Positions 42,615 through 51,100 of a DNA stretch of 64,000 nucleotides are shown here, one piece after another. The position numbers and the translations under genes were made by a program. The stretch covers positions 1-64,000 of the forward strand of contig NZ_JAPYKH010000010.1 in the NCBI RefSeq assembly GCF_029623345.1, in the 5' to 3' direction. The notes under the pieces were generated by a model that did no database searches, was not told the DNA's origin, and saw only the letters and a program-made list of their open reading frames with translations. Numbering within the stretch: the first letter of the stretch is position 1; each line of letters starts with the position of its first letter. This stretch comes from Sphingomonas phyllosphaerae. Lineage in GTDB: Bacteria > Pseudomonadota > Alphaproteobacteria > Sphingomonadales > Sphingomonadaceae.

Positions 42615-43697
42615 TCACACCACCACGGTGCGCGCCGCCATCGGCCGCAGCCGGTAGCCGCCGCGGTGGAGCGCGCGCCGCACCCGCGCCAGCGGCTGGT
42701 CGACCCAGCGGTACATCGCCGCGGCGTAGACGAAGGCTAGCGGATAGGCGACCAGCGCCGCCGCACCGCGGCTCGCGGTGCCGGTCAGCGCCATCACCAG
42801 CGTCAGCAGCAGCAGATGCGAGAGGTACAGGCTGTACGAATAGTCACCGACGAGCTTCAAGGGCGCCGAGGAGAAAAAGCGCGCCATTCGGCCGCGCGAC
42901 TGCAGCACCGCCGCGAACAGGACGAAGAAGGCGAGTGACTGAAGCGAGTAGCGGATCGTCTGACGGAACAGCTCATGACGGATCGCCAGCGTGGCGAGCA
43001 GCAGCGCCGCCGCCAGCAATGTCTCGCACCGCCGCGGCCGCCACGCCGCGGCGCCGTCGAGCACCGGGTTGCGGTAGAGCGCCAGGCACGAGCCGGCGAG
43101 GATGCTGTCGACCCGCGTGTGCGACCAGTAATAGAGCTGGTCGAGCGGGTCTCCGGCGAGCGCGTGTGCGCCGCGCACCAGCAGCACCAGTACGCAAAGC
43201 GCCAGGCACAGCTGCGCCGCGCGCGCGTTCGGCAATCGTCGCAACACCGCGACATACAGCAGCGGAAAGGCGAGGTAATAATGTTCCTCAACCGCCAGCG
43301 ACCAGACCGGCATGCCGGGCACCGCGCCGCTCAGCCCGAAGCTGTCGGTATAGTTGTTGAGGAACAGGAACTGCGCCGCCAGACCGCGCGGATCGAGACC
43401 GTTGCCCCCGCTCGCCGGCAGCACACCGGCGAGCACCAGCAGCAGCCCGAGCCCGAGCGTGATCCACATTGGCGGCACGATCCGCAGCACGCGCCGTGCG
43501 TAGAAACCGCGCAGGCTCACCGCCTGGGTGCGCGCCTGCTCGACCCGCATCAGCGTGGTGATGAGATAGCCCGACAGGAAGAAGAAAGCCGAGACACCCA
43601 GCCCACCCGGGACGATGCGCTCGAGCCCGGCGTGCGACAGCATGACGATCGCCACCGCGCAGGCGCGAATGCCGTCGAGTGGTGCGATATGTCCCAT
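42615..43697 (-). CDS. Acyltransferase-3 family membrane protein
   Basis: A 360-residue protein with about ten hydrophobic segments. MGHIAPLDGIRACAVAIVMLSHAGL carries the family start (LDGIRA) and the catalytic-candidate His; GVSAFFFLSGYLITTLM and YARRVLRIVPPMWI follow in the usual order. Such proteins move acetyl or other acyl groups onto sugars of polysaccharides or lipids across the membrane. ATG 43697 gives the canonical N-terminus; ATGs at 43763 and 43790 would add ~22-31 polar residues, and none has a strong ribosome binding site. It is alone on its strand and may decorate the polymer made by the locus. Confidence 0.85.
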   Translation of the reverse strand: MGHIAPLDGIRACAVAIVMLSHAGLERIVPGGLGVSAFFFLSGYLITTLMRVEQARTQAVSLRGFYARRVLRIVPPMWITLGLGLLLVLAGVLPASGGNGLDPRGLAAQFLFLNNYTDSFGLSGAVPGMPVWSLAVEEHYYLAFPLLYVAVLRRLPNARAAQLCLALCVLVLLVRGAHALAGDPLDQLYYWSHTRVDSILAGSCLALYRNPVLDGAAAWRPRRCETLLAAALLLATLAIRHELFRQTIRYSLQSLAFFVLFAAVLQSRGRMARFFSSAPLKLVGDYSYSLYLSHLLLLTLVMALTGTASRGAAALVAYPLAFVYAAAMYRWVDQPLARVRRALHRGGYRLRPMAARTVVV

Positions 43698-44007
43698 CGG
43701 CGCGCCGGGCGCCCCGTCACCTCTCGCCAAGTTCCCGCCCCCACTCGTCGCAATCGCCAACATGGATGAGGGAATCACGAGAGATTCCATCCGCCGGCCA
43801 GACCGATCCCTATCACCGCGCCAATCCTGGCACGACGCGGCTTACATTTGCTTTAATGTACAATCTGCTCCACTTCTGGACAGAGATGTCGCGCCTCACC
43901 GTGGTGGTATCGAGTCCCGAACGACGGAAACTATTTACCTCTTGTCAACCACGAGCCGGTAACCACGCGTCCGACGGCCGCGGCGCGGCGCAGGAGTGAG
44001 CTTTCCC
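43698..44007. other. 310-bp divergent intergenic region with AT-rich patch
   Basis: This region separates two divergently transcribed genes. The first ~90 bases could belong to the acyltransferase if a longer start is used. An AT-rich patch at about 43845-43870 contains TACAAT (43859-43864), a possible -10 element, without a good -35 partner. Nothing else is recognised. Confidence 0.4.
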
Positions 44008-44901
44008 ATGACGATCGCGTCGATGTCGCCGGCCGCTGCCACCCGCCCGCTGCGGCGCCCTCTTCCCCGCCCCCTCTCCCGCGCCGCCGCGCTCGTCGCC
44101 TTCGCCTCGCTCTCGGCGTGCGGCGGAGGCGGTGGCAGCGCCGCGGCGGCCTCGCTCGCCGCACCGGTCGCGGTGGTTGCGGCGGCCGCCCCGGTCGTCG
44201 GCCCGGCTCCCGCCCCCTCTCCGGCCCCGAGCGCATCACCCAGCGCGGTGCCGGTCTCGGCGGCGACCGCCGAGCCCGCGCCCGCCGCCACGCCGAGTTC
44301 CGTACCTGCCCCGGCGCCGAGTGGCAGGGGCGTGCTGTCCGAGGGCGACTCGATTTCGGTCTTCTGGGGCGGCAGCCACACGGGTCTGTACGCCGCGTCG
44401 CACCCCAAGGTGACCTTCTACGGCAAGGCGGTCGGCGGCTCGGGCGTCAACGACCTGGAGGCACGCGCCGACGCCGACCTCGCGCTCCACCCGCGCCTGC
44501 TTACCGTGCTGATCGGCGCCAACGACCTCCAGGCCGCCGGCGGCGCGCGCGCCTGGCTCGAGCAATTGTTCCGCTACACCGCGCGCTTCAAGGCCGCCGG
44601 GGTGACGGTGGCGGTGGGCACGCTGCTGCCGATCAACATGCCCGACCAGCCGCACTATACCAGCGTTCACAACGAGCGGCGCCAGATCGTCAACGCCGAG
44701 CTCCGCGCCGCGGTCGGGCATGAGATCGACGCGGTGATCGACTTCGCTGCCGACCCCGTGATGGGCCCCGACACCGCGCCGCTCGACAAGACACTCTACA
44801 AGGACGGGCTCCACCCCACCGACGGCGGCGCCAACGGTGCGGGTGGCCAGGGCAAGCTCGCGCTGATCTACGCGAAAGCGATCGACGCGCTGCTGAAGTG
44901 A
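44008..44901 (+). CDS. SGNH/GDSL hydrolase lipoprotein
   Basis: A 297-residue protein with a lipoprotein signal (AAALVAFASLSAC, lipobox LSAC), a glycine run, a Pro/Ala/Ser-rich linker of ~70 residues, then an SGNH hydrolase domain. Catalytic blocks are LSEGDSISVFWGG (block I Ser), GGSGV (Gly), VLIGANDLQ (Asn) and YKDGLHPTDGG (Asp/His). Members are esterases, often deacetylating polysaccharide or cell-wall sugars, so it may remove acetyl groups; substrate not shown. GTG 43996 is an alternative start 4 codons earlier. The lipoprotein-plus-linker plan resembles the DUF1800 protein. Its stop is 10 bases from the convergent TonB receptor gene. Confidence 0.87.
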   Translation: MTIASMSPAAATRPLRRPLPRPLSRAAALVAFASLSACGGGGGSAAAASLAAPVAVVAAAAPVVGPAPAPSPAPSASPSAVPVSAATAEPAPAATPSSVPAPAPSGRGVLSEGDSISVFWGGSHTGLYAASHPKVTFYGKAVGGSGVNDLEARADADLALHPRLLTVLIGANDLQAAGGARAWLEQLFRYTARFKAAGVTVAVGTLLPINMPDQPHYTSVHNERRQIVNAELRAAVGHEIDAVIDFAADPVMGPDTAPLDKTLYKDGLHPTDGGANGAGGQGKLALIYAKAIDALLK

Positions 44902-44911
44902 GTCGCCGCGC

Positions 44912-47266
44912 TCACCCCCCCAGCCGCAGGCGCAGGTAATAGAAGCCGCCGTCCTGCCCGAGCTGCTGGCTCGCCAGATCGTAGCGCATCGCGCCGATAT
45001 ACGCGTTCGCCGCGGGCAGCCGCGACGGGTAAGCGTCGAACAGGTTGTTCGCCCCGACTGCGGCGCGGAGCGAACCGGCGAGGCGCAGGCCGAGCTCGAC
45101 GTTGGTTACCCAGCGCGCCGCGTTCGTGAAATCGCGGAAGCGCTCGGTCGAGAAGGCGTCTGGTCCGGAGTAGAAGGTCAGCTGCGATCGTGTCGCGCCA
45201 TAGCGGAGCTCGTGCAGCGTGACGTCCCAGCGCGGCGTCGCCACTGCGGCGCCGACGACCACACGCGACGCGGGATAGGCCGTGGTAAGATAGCCGATGC
45301 CCTGTGCGTCGAGCAGCGCGCGGCCGAGCTGGTCGCGGCCGACATGGGTCACCTCGGTGCGCCCCGCGGTGCCGGCAAGGTCGGCGTCGAACGTCGCCTC
45401 GCCCGCCAGCACCGCGTGGTAGCGCAATGTCAGGTCGAAACCGCGAGTCCGCGTACGCACGCCGTTGGCGTAATATTGCACCGCGGTGCTCTCCGGCGTC
45501 AGCCCGGCGGGCAGCGTCACGCCCTGCAGCGCGAGCGCGTCGAGCGCGATCCGGCCGTTATAGGCGCCGCCGGTGACGATCCGGTCGCGCACGATGATCT
45601 GATAGCCGTCGAGCGTCAGGTCGAGCGAGCCGGCCAGCCGCGCCACCGCCCCCGCGCCGAGGTGGGTCGAACGCTCAGGTCGCAACGGCGCGGCGCCGAG
45701 CGCGCGCGCCGCTGCGGAGGTGACCGCCACCTGCGCGTTGGCATAACTGGGCGAGACGACGATGCTGCTGAATTGCGACTGCGCCAGCGTGGGCGCGCGG
45801 AAGCCGGTGCCCGCGCCGGCGCGCAACGCGAACGCGTCCGACAAATTGAGCCGTGTTGCCAGCTTGCCCGTCAGCGTGTCGCCCGCGTCGCTGTAATGTT
45901 CGTAGCGCCCCGCCGCGTCGAGCCGCCACGCCCGCGCGAGCGGCACGGCCAGATCGGCATAGCCCGCGGTGACCGAGCGATCGGCGTGCGTGCGATTGTC
46001 GGGCGACAGGCCCTGATAGCCCTGCGTTCCGCCGAGCACATAGGCCGCCGGTTCGCCCGGATCGATCGCATAGGTCTCGCGCCGATATTCGCCACCCAGC
46101 GCGAGGTGGAGCGGCGCGGCGAGCCACGCCAGCGCGATCGGCCGGCGCAGGTCGAGCGTGCTGGTCCACTGCCCCAGTCGATAGCGCCCGATCGCTACTG
46201 CGGTCGGCGTCGCCCCGGTCGCGGCGTAGAGGCCGAGGTTGGCGGTGTCGCGCAGCCCCAGGTCGATGCGGTCGCTGCCGTAGCTCGTGCTCAGGTCCCA
46301 GTGCCAGCCGTCGCGCGCGCCGCCGCGCGCGCCGATCGTAGCGGCGGCGTCTTGCTCGGCGATCGTCTCCTCGGGTTGGAAGCCGTGCGGGTAGAGCGTG
46401 GGGAGCACGTCGCCCAGCCGGCGGAAGGCGAGCCGTCCCGCGCCGCGGCGCGCCCAGCTGGCGTCGCCGTATAGCGTCGCCGCGCCGAGCCGATAATCGG
46501 CGTCGAGCGCCAGCGCGGCACGCCCGGTGCGCGGCGCGCCGATCGCGGGATTGTCGTACAGGCCGGTGCGCGTGTCGCGACCCTCGCGATCGGTGCGGTC
46601 GCGATCGACCAGCTCGGCGGTCCAGCGCGCGTGCCCGCCCTCGCCCAGCGCCACGCCCGCGCCGGCCGACAGCGCGCCCGAGATACCGTCGCCGACATAG
46701 GTCCGCCCGGCCAGTGCGCGCGCCTCGGTCGCGGTGTCGTCGCGGAGGATCAGGTTGATCACCCCCGCGATCGCGTCCGAGCCATATTGCGCTGCCGCGC
46801 CGTCCTCGAGCACCTCGACGCGCGCGATCGCCGCGGCGGGGAGCAGGTCGAGGTCGACCGGCGCGGTGCCCTGCTGCGGGCCGGGATCGAGCACCACCGC
46901 CGCGGTGGGATGGCGGCGCTTGCCGTTGACCAGCACCAAGGTCTGGTCCGCGGTCAGCCCGCGCAGGCTGATCGAGTCGACCAGCGAGGCCTGATCAAGC
47001 CCGTGCAGCGGGCGCGACAGCGACGGTACCAGTTGCACCATCGAGTCGCGCAGGTCGGGCAGGCCGGTCGAGCGCAAGGCCGCGTCCGACACGATCGTGA
47101 TCGGGCTCGCGCTCTGCCGCGCGGTCACGGTCGGGTCGCGCGAGCCGGTGACTACCACGTCCGCTGCCTCGGCGGCTGCGTCAGTAGTCTGCTGGGCCAG
47201 TGCCGGGCTGGAGACGGCGGCGGCGAGCGCGGCGGCGACGGACAGACGGGAAGAAACGGACGGCAT
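44912..47266 (-). CDS. TonB-dependent outer-membrane receptor
   Basis: A 784-residue protein: signal peptide (SVAAALAAAVSSPALAQ), a segment AADVVVTGSRDP that matches the usual TonB-box/plug start, plug domain (SISLRGLTADQTLVLVNGKRRHP, VEVLEDGAAAQYGSDAIAGVINLIL) and a beta-barrel ending YYLRLRLGG. The plug motifs are those of receptors for siderophores, vitamin B12 or plant-derived compounds; the ligand cannot be told. The start is supported by GAGGAACCG before ATG 47266. A NitT/TauT-type ABC operon lies directly upstream on the same strand, so the receptor could bring the same substrate over the outer membrane. Confidence 0.92.
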   Translation of the reverse strand: MPSVSSRLSVAAALAAAVSSPALAQQTTDAAAEAADVVVTGSRDPTVTARQSASPITIVSDAALRSTGLPDLRDSMVQLVPSLSRPLHGLDQASLVDSISLRGLTADQTLVLVNGKRRHPTAAVVLDPGPQQGTAPVDLDLLPAAAIARVEVLEDGAAAQYGSDAIAGVINLILRDDTATEARALAGRTYVGDGISGALSAGAGVALGEGGHARWTAELVDRDRTDREGRDTRTGLYDNPAIGAPRTGRAALALDADYRLGAATLYGDASWARRGAGRLAFRRLGDVLPTLYPHGFQPEETIAEQDAAATIGARGGARDGWHWDLSTSYGSDRIDLGLRDTANLGLYAATGATPTAVAIGRYRLGQWTSTLDLRRPIALAWLAAPLHLALGGEYRRETYAIDPGEPAAYVLGGTQGYQGLSPDNRTHADRSVTAGYADLAVPLARAWRLDAAGRYEHYSDAGDTLTGKLATRLNLSDAFALRAGAGTGFRAPTLAQSQFSSIVVSPSYANAQVAVTSAAARALGAAPLRPERSTHLGAGAVARLAGSLDLTLDGYQIIVRDRIVTGGAYNGRIALDALALQGVTLPAGLTPESTAVQYYANGVRTRTRGFDLTLRYHAVLAGEATFDADLAGTAGRTEVTHVGRDQLGRALLDAQGIGYLTTAYPASRVVVGAAVATPRWDVTLHELRYGATRSQLTFYSGPDAFSTERFRDFTNAARWVTNVELGLRLAGSLRAAVGANNLFDAYPSRLPAANAYIGAMRYDLASQQLGQDGGFYYLRLRLGG

Positions 47267-47413
47267 GATCGGTTCCTCACGAGGCCGCGACGCTGCTATC
47301 CCCCTGACGCGCGGCGCGGCACGTCAGCGTCTCATAGGAAAGCGGTGGCGCGGCGTTGTCGCGGGAGGGCGTGCTTATCTTGCCGCCCGCCAAGTCCGGC
47401 TATGCGCCGCGGC

Positions 47414-48706
47414 TCAGCCCGGATCGTCGAGCGTGAACAAGTCGCCCGCCTCGTCATAGGCGAACAGCTCGGCGTAGCGGCCCCATTCGGTCACCGCGCG
47501 CAGCGTGTCGTCGGCGAAGTCGGGCGACAGCGCCTCCTCCAGTCCGTCGCGGAACAGCCGCGCCGGCGCCTGGTGGCCGGCGCGCTCGTCCAGCGCGGCG
47601 CGGATCGCCCCCGCCAGCGGCACATGAGCGAGCAGCGCCGCGCGGAACATCGCCTTGCGTTGGTCGATATCCTCCTGCGCGAAGGCGGCGCCCGCCCCGG
47701 TGAGCGTCACGTCGCCCTCCGCCAGCGTCACGAAACCGAGCTGCTGGAGCGTCTCGACGATCGGGAACAGCTCGTCGACCTCGAGCTGGAGCGTGTCGCC
47801 CAGATCGGCCAGCGGCGCGCGGCCATCGAACGGCGCTGCCTCCACCTCCTCGATCAGCCCGGCGAGCGAGGTGACCGAGACCGGCGCGAGCGGACGACCG
47901 AACTGCGGGGGCACGGCCTGCGCGTCCCCCGGTGCGGGGACGGCGCGCTCGGTCATGCGCGCGTAGATCCGCTCGACCAGATCGCGGAAGGCGGGATCGA
48001 GCCGGTCGCGCGGCTGCGGCAGGTCGATGCGGAACTCGGCGACGATGCGGCCGGGATTGGAGGAGAGCACCAGCACGCGGTCGCTCATCAGCACCGCTTC
48101 CTCGATATTGTGCGTCACGATCAGCACCGCGGCGATGCCCAGCCGCCCGTCGCCCCACCATTCGATCAGGTCGCTGCGCAGCGTCTCGGCGGTGAGCACG
48201 TCGAGCGCAGAGAACGGCTCGTCCATCAGCAGCAGCGACGGCTCCACCACCAGGGCGCGCGCGAGCCCGACGCGCTGGCGCATGCCCCCCGACAGCTCGC
48301 GCGGGAAGGCGTTCTCGAAGCCGTCGAGCCCGATCAGGTCGATCGCGGCGAGCGCGCGTCGACGCCGCTCGGCCGCGGGTACCTTCTTGGCCTCGAGCCC
48401 GAGCTCGACGTTCTGCAGCACGGTCAGCCACGGCATCAGCGCGAACGACTGGAACACCATCGCCACCGAGCGCGCGCGCCCGTCCGCGGCCGGCATGAAG
48501 CGCAACGTCCCGGAGTCGGGTGTCACCAGCCCAGCGATCGAGCGCAGCAGCGTCGACTTGCCCGAGCCGGAGCGGCCGAGCAGCGCCACCACCTCGCGCT
48601 CGTGCACCGTGAGCGCCACGTCGTCGAGGATCGGCGGCCCCTCGCTGCCGCCGTAGCGGTGGCTCAATGCCTCGACGATGACGAGCGGTGGGTTGTGCTG
48701 CGCCAT
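47414..48706 (-). CDS. ABC transporter ATPase of the NitT/TauT type with C-terminal domain
   Basis: A 430-residue protein. Residues 10-240 are an ABC ATPase: Walker A GRSGSGKS (44-51), signature LSGGMRQR, Walker B LLLMDEP, and the switch His in VTHNIEEA. Residues ~290-420 form an extra domain (SLAGLIEEVEAAPFDGRAPLADLGDTLQLEVDELFPIVE...) seen in a subgroup of nitrate/sulfonate/bicarbonate-type importers, probably regulatory. It pairs with the double permease 11 bases upstream. No substrate-binding protein gene is nearby. ATG 48706 gives the natural N-terminus (AQHNPPLVIVEALSHRYGG); the frame upstream is open but is the shadow of the permease. Confidence 0.9.
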   Translation of the reverse strand: MAQHNPPLVIVEALSHRYGGSEGPPILDDVALTVHEREVVALLGRSGSGKSTLLRSIAGLVTPDSGTLRFMPAADGRARSVAMVFQSFALMPWLTVLQNVELGLEAKKVPAAERRRRALAAIDLIGLDGFENAFPRELSGGMRQRVGLARALVVEPSLLLMDEPFSALDVLTAETLRSDLIEWWGDGRLGIAAVLIVTHNIEEAVLMSDRVLVLSSNPGRIVAEFRIDLPQPRDRLDPAFRDLVERIYARMTERAVPAPGDAQAVPPQFGRPLAPVSVTSLAGLIEEVEAAPFDGRAPLADLGDTLQLEVDELFPIVETLQQLGFVTLAEGDVTLTGAGAAFAQEDIDQRKAMFRAALLAHVPLAGAIRAALDERAGHQAPARLFRDGLEEALSPDFADDTLRAVTEWGRYAELFAYDEAGDLFTLDDPG

Positions 48707-48717
48707 GCGCGCCTCCT

Positions 48718-50475
48718 TCACGACAGCCGCAGCCGGCGCTCGGCCAGCCGATAGAGCGGGCGGAACAGCGCCCGGTTGATCGCGATCACCAGCGCCGACA
48801 TCACCAGGATGCCGAGCAGCACGCGCGCCTCGTCGCCCGCCGCGGTGGCCTCGGCGATATAGCTGCCCAGCCCCGCCGCGGTCAGCCGCGTGTGGCCCCA
48901 GCTCACCGCCTCGGCGACGATGCTGGCGTTCCACGAGCCGCCGCTCGCGGTCAGCGCGCCGGTCACGTAGGAGGGGAAGATCGCGGGCAGGATCAGCCGC
49001 CGCCACCATGCCCATCCCCTGAGCCCGAACAGCCGCCCCGCCTCGCGCAGGTCGCTCGGGATCGCGCTCGCGCCCGCGATCACGTTGAACAGGATGTACC
49101 ATTGCGTGCCGAGCCCGATCAGCGGGGTCAGCCAGATATCCGGGTCGGCGTGCCAGTGCACGATCAGCACCACCGCGACGGGGAACAGCACGTTGGCGGG
49201 GAAGGCCGCGAGGAACTGCGCCACCGGCTGCGCGCGGGCGGTCCAGCGCGGGTGGAGCCCGATCCACACGCCCACCGGCACCCAGACCAGGCTCGCCGCG
49301 ACGATCAGCACCGCCACGCGCACCAGCGTGTAGAGCGCGAGCCGCACCACCAGCAGCGCGTCGGCGAGGCTCAGCCGCGCCGCCAGATAGCGCACCGCCA
49401 GCAGCGCCGCACCCGCCGCGGCGAGCGCCACCGCGACCTGCCAGACCCGCTGCGACCGTGCCGCGCGCCGTTCGGCGGCGTCGCGCGCGTCGAAAGCCCG
49501 GTGCTGGGGAGCGCCGCGCGGCGCCGGATCGAGCAGCAGCACCGCGGCCGCCAGCGCACGCCACGGCGCCACCAGCGCGGGGAGCAGCCGCGCGCGCCGC
49601 AGCACATCGAACAGCCAGGAACGCGGCGGCGCGACGCTCGCGGTCTGCTCGACGCGGAAGCGATCGGCCCAGGCGATCGCGGGGCGGAACACGAGCTGGT
49701 CGTAGAGCAGGATCACCGCCGCCATGGTCGCCACCGCCAGCGCGACCGCGCCGAGATCGCGCCGCTCGATCGCCACTCCCAGCCAGGAGCCGATGCCGGG
49801 CAGCATCACCTGAGTCCGCCCGACGCTGATCGCCTCCGACGCGACGACGAAGAACCAGCCGCCCGACATCGACAGCATCGCGTTCCACACCAGCCCCGGC
49901 GCGGCGAACGGCAGCTCGACGCGCAGCAGCCGGCGCAGCGGCGACAGGCCGAAGCCGCGCGCCACCTCGGCCAGGTCGTCGGGCACCTGGCGCAGCGACT
50001 GGTAGAGGCTCAGCGCGATGTTCCACGCCTGGCTGGTGAAGATCGCGAAGATCGCGGCGCACTCCACCCCGAGTCGGCTGCCCGGGAACAGCCCCATGAA
50101 GGCGGTGACGGTGAAGGTGAGAAAGCCCAGCACCGGCACCGACTGGAGGATGTCGAGCGCGGGGACGATCACCAGCTCGGCGCGGCGGCTCTTGGCGGCA
50201 GCGGTGGCGACCACCACGCTGAACACCAGCGACGCCGCCAGCGCGGCGAACAGCCGCAGCGTGGTGAGCAGCGCGTAATAGGGCAGCGCGCGTGGATCGA
50301 GCGTGATCGGCTCGAGCTGGAGGCGGCGCAGCGGCTCCACGGCGTCGTGCGCGCCCGCCGCCACCGCGGCGCCGAGCCCGGCGAGCAGCGCGAAGAGCGC
50401 GAGATCGGGCCAACCGAGCGCGACGCGGCGGGTCCCCGGCGGCGTCGCGGCGCGGCCGAGCGGGCGGGAGAGCAT
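48718..50475 (-). CDS. ABC transporter permease with two fused membrane domains
   Basis: A 585-residue protein made of two binding-protein-dependent permease units joined head to tail. The first has the loop block EVARGFGLSPLRRLLRVELP near residue 170, the second EAGRLFGLRGWAWWRRLILP near residue 480; both match the EAA motif that contacts the ATPase. About six hydrophobic segments surround each. A long hydrophilic-poor linker region with Arg/Ala lies between. Fusing both halves in one chain is found in some NitT/TauT-type importers. It lies 12 bases after a small gene and 11 before the ATPase gene. Confidence 0.9.
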   Translation of the reverse strand: MLSRPLGRAATPPGTRRVALGWPDLALFALLAGLGAAVAAGAHDAVEPLRRLQLEPITLDPRALPYYALLTTLRLFAALAASLVFSVVVATAAAKSRRAELVIVPALDILQSVPVLGFLTFTVTAFMGLFPGSRLGVECAAIFAIFTSQAWNIALSLYQSLRQVPDDLAEVARGFGLSPLRRLLRVELPFAAPGLVWNAMLSMSGGWFFVVASEAISVGRTQVMLPGIGSWLGVAIERRDLGAVALAVATMAAVILLYDQLVFRPAIAWADRFRVEQTASVAPPRSWLFDVLRRARLLPALVAPWRALAAAVLLLDPAPRGAPQHRAFDARDAAERRAARSQRVWQVAVALAAAGAALLAVRYLAARLSLADALLVVRLALYTLVRVAVLIVAASLVWVPVGVWIGLHPRWTARAQPVAQFLAAFPANVLFPVAVVLIVHWHADPDIWLTPLIGLGTQWYILFNVIAGASAIPSDLREAGRLFGLRGWAWWRRLILPAIFPSYVTGALTASGGSWNASIVAEAVSWGHTRLTAAGLGSYIAEATAAGDEARVLLGILVMSALVIAINRALFRPLYRLAERRLRLS

Positions 50476-50487
50476 CGGGCGGTCGCG

Positions 50488-50790
50488 TCAGGCGGCGCGG
50501 CGGTGCGCCGCCACCATCGCGCGCAGCAGGCGCGCGCGATGGAGCGGCACGGCGGCGAGCGCGGCGCGGATCGCGCGCCCGCGCGCCGCGGCGCGCTGCG
50601 CGAGCAGGCGCTGGCCCTTGCCGTGGTCGTGGTAGGCGGGCGCGATCCCGGCGGTGCCGTGCTCCGGCGAACGCCGGCGATCACGCTCGTGGCCCTGGGT
50701 TCCTGCGTGCGCAGGAACACGATGCTCATCGCAGCAAGGGACATCGAACTCGGGCGAGCGCACCACGGCGCGCGGGTCATATCGGGTCAT
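50488..50790 (-). CDS. Small hypothetical protein carrying an inserted palindromic element
   Basis: A 100-residue basic protein of unknown function, first in the ABC transporter operon. The start is well supported: GGAGG lies 5 bases before ATG 50790. The middle (about residues 23-45) is encoded by a palindromic element of the second family (50658-50720), which keeps the frame. The C-terminal part is Arg/Ala-rich and could be helical (QRLLAQRAAARGRAIRAALA). It ends 12 bases before the permease start. No homologue is recognised; a non-coding interpretation is possible, but the ribosome binding site and operon spacing argue for translation. Confidence 0.5.
   Translation of the reverse strand: MTRYDPRAVVRSPEFDVPCCDEHRVPAHAGTQGHERDRRRSPEHGTAGIAPAYHDHGKGQRLLAQRAAARGRAIRAALAAVPLHRARLLRAMVAAHRRAA
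50658..50720. repeat. Palindromic element, second family (copy E), within a coding frame
   Basis: GTGCTCCGGCGAACGCCGG at the left and CCCTGGGTTCCTGCGTGCGC + AGGAACAC at the right each fold as a hairpin, and the ends (GTGCTCC / GGAACAC) are near inverted copies. Related copies lie at 53637-53714 and 54877-54953. It is 63 bases long, a multiple of three, and lies inside a small gene. Confidence 0.65.
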
Positions 50791-51100
50791 GGCGACCTCC
50801 ATCGGGGTTCCGGTGACGGGACCCGGCGGCGGTCGGCTCAGGTCAGCGCGTGCCGACCTCGCGAGCCACCGACGGACCCGTGCGCTGACGTGCGGTGACG
50901 GCGAAGCGGGTGCTTCGACTGTCTCCGTCGTCGGACAAGGGACTAGATCGGGGCATCGGTGCGCGTTTCTCCGAGTCGCGCGGGAGCGCGCGAATGGCGT
51001 GGCCCTTACGCCTGTCGCGCCGCGGATCAACCCCCGCGCGCGCCGGCTTCCTACCCGATATGAGCGTGCGGGCCGCGCCTCGCCGCCCGCACGCCCGCGC
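50791..51100. other. 310-bp gap with a hairpin at the end of the sensor kinase gene
   Basis: The gap lies between the end of the kinase gene and the start of the ABC operon, both on the minus strand, so it should contain the operon promoter. GCGTGCGGGC (51064-51073) pairs perfectly with GCCCGCACGC (51085-51094), just past the kinase stop, and could act as its terminator though no T run follows. No gene with coding character is seen. Confidence 0.45.

Noticed and set aside
46631..48754. A 707-codon open frame on the plus strand, antisense to the TonB receptor and ABC ATPase
   Set aside because: It is rich in Arg, His, Gln and Gly, with no domain or signal, and mirrors conserved genes on the other strand. 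Long antisense frames are expected in DNA of this GC content.
48688..50898. A 736-codon plus-strand frame opposite the double permease
   Set aside because: Composition is typical of an antisense shadow (runs of R, Q, H, P), while the permease on the other strand has full membrane topology and EAA motifs.
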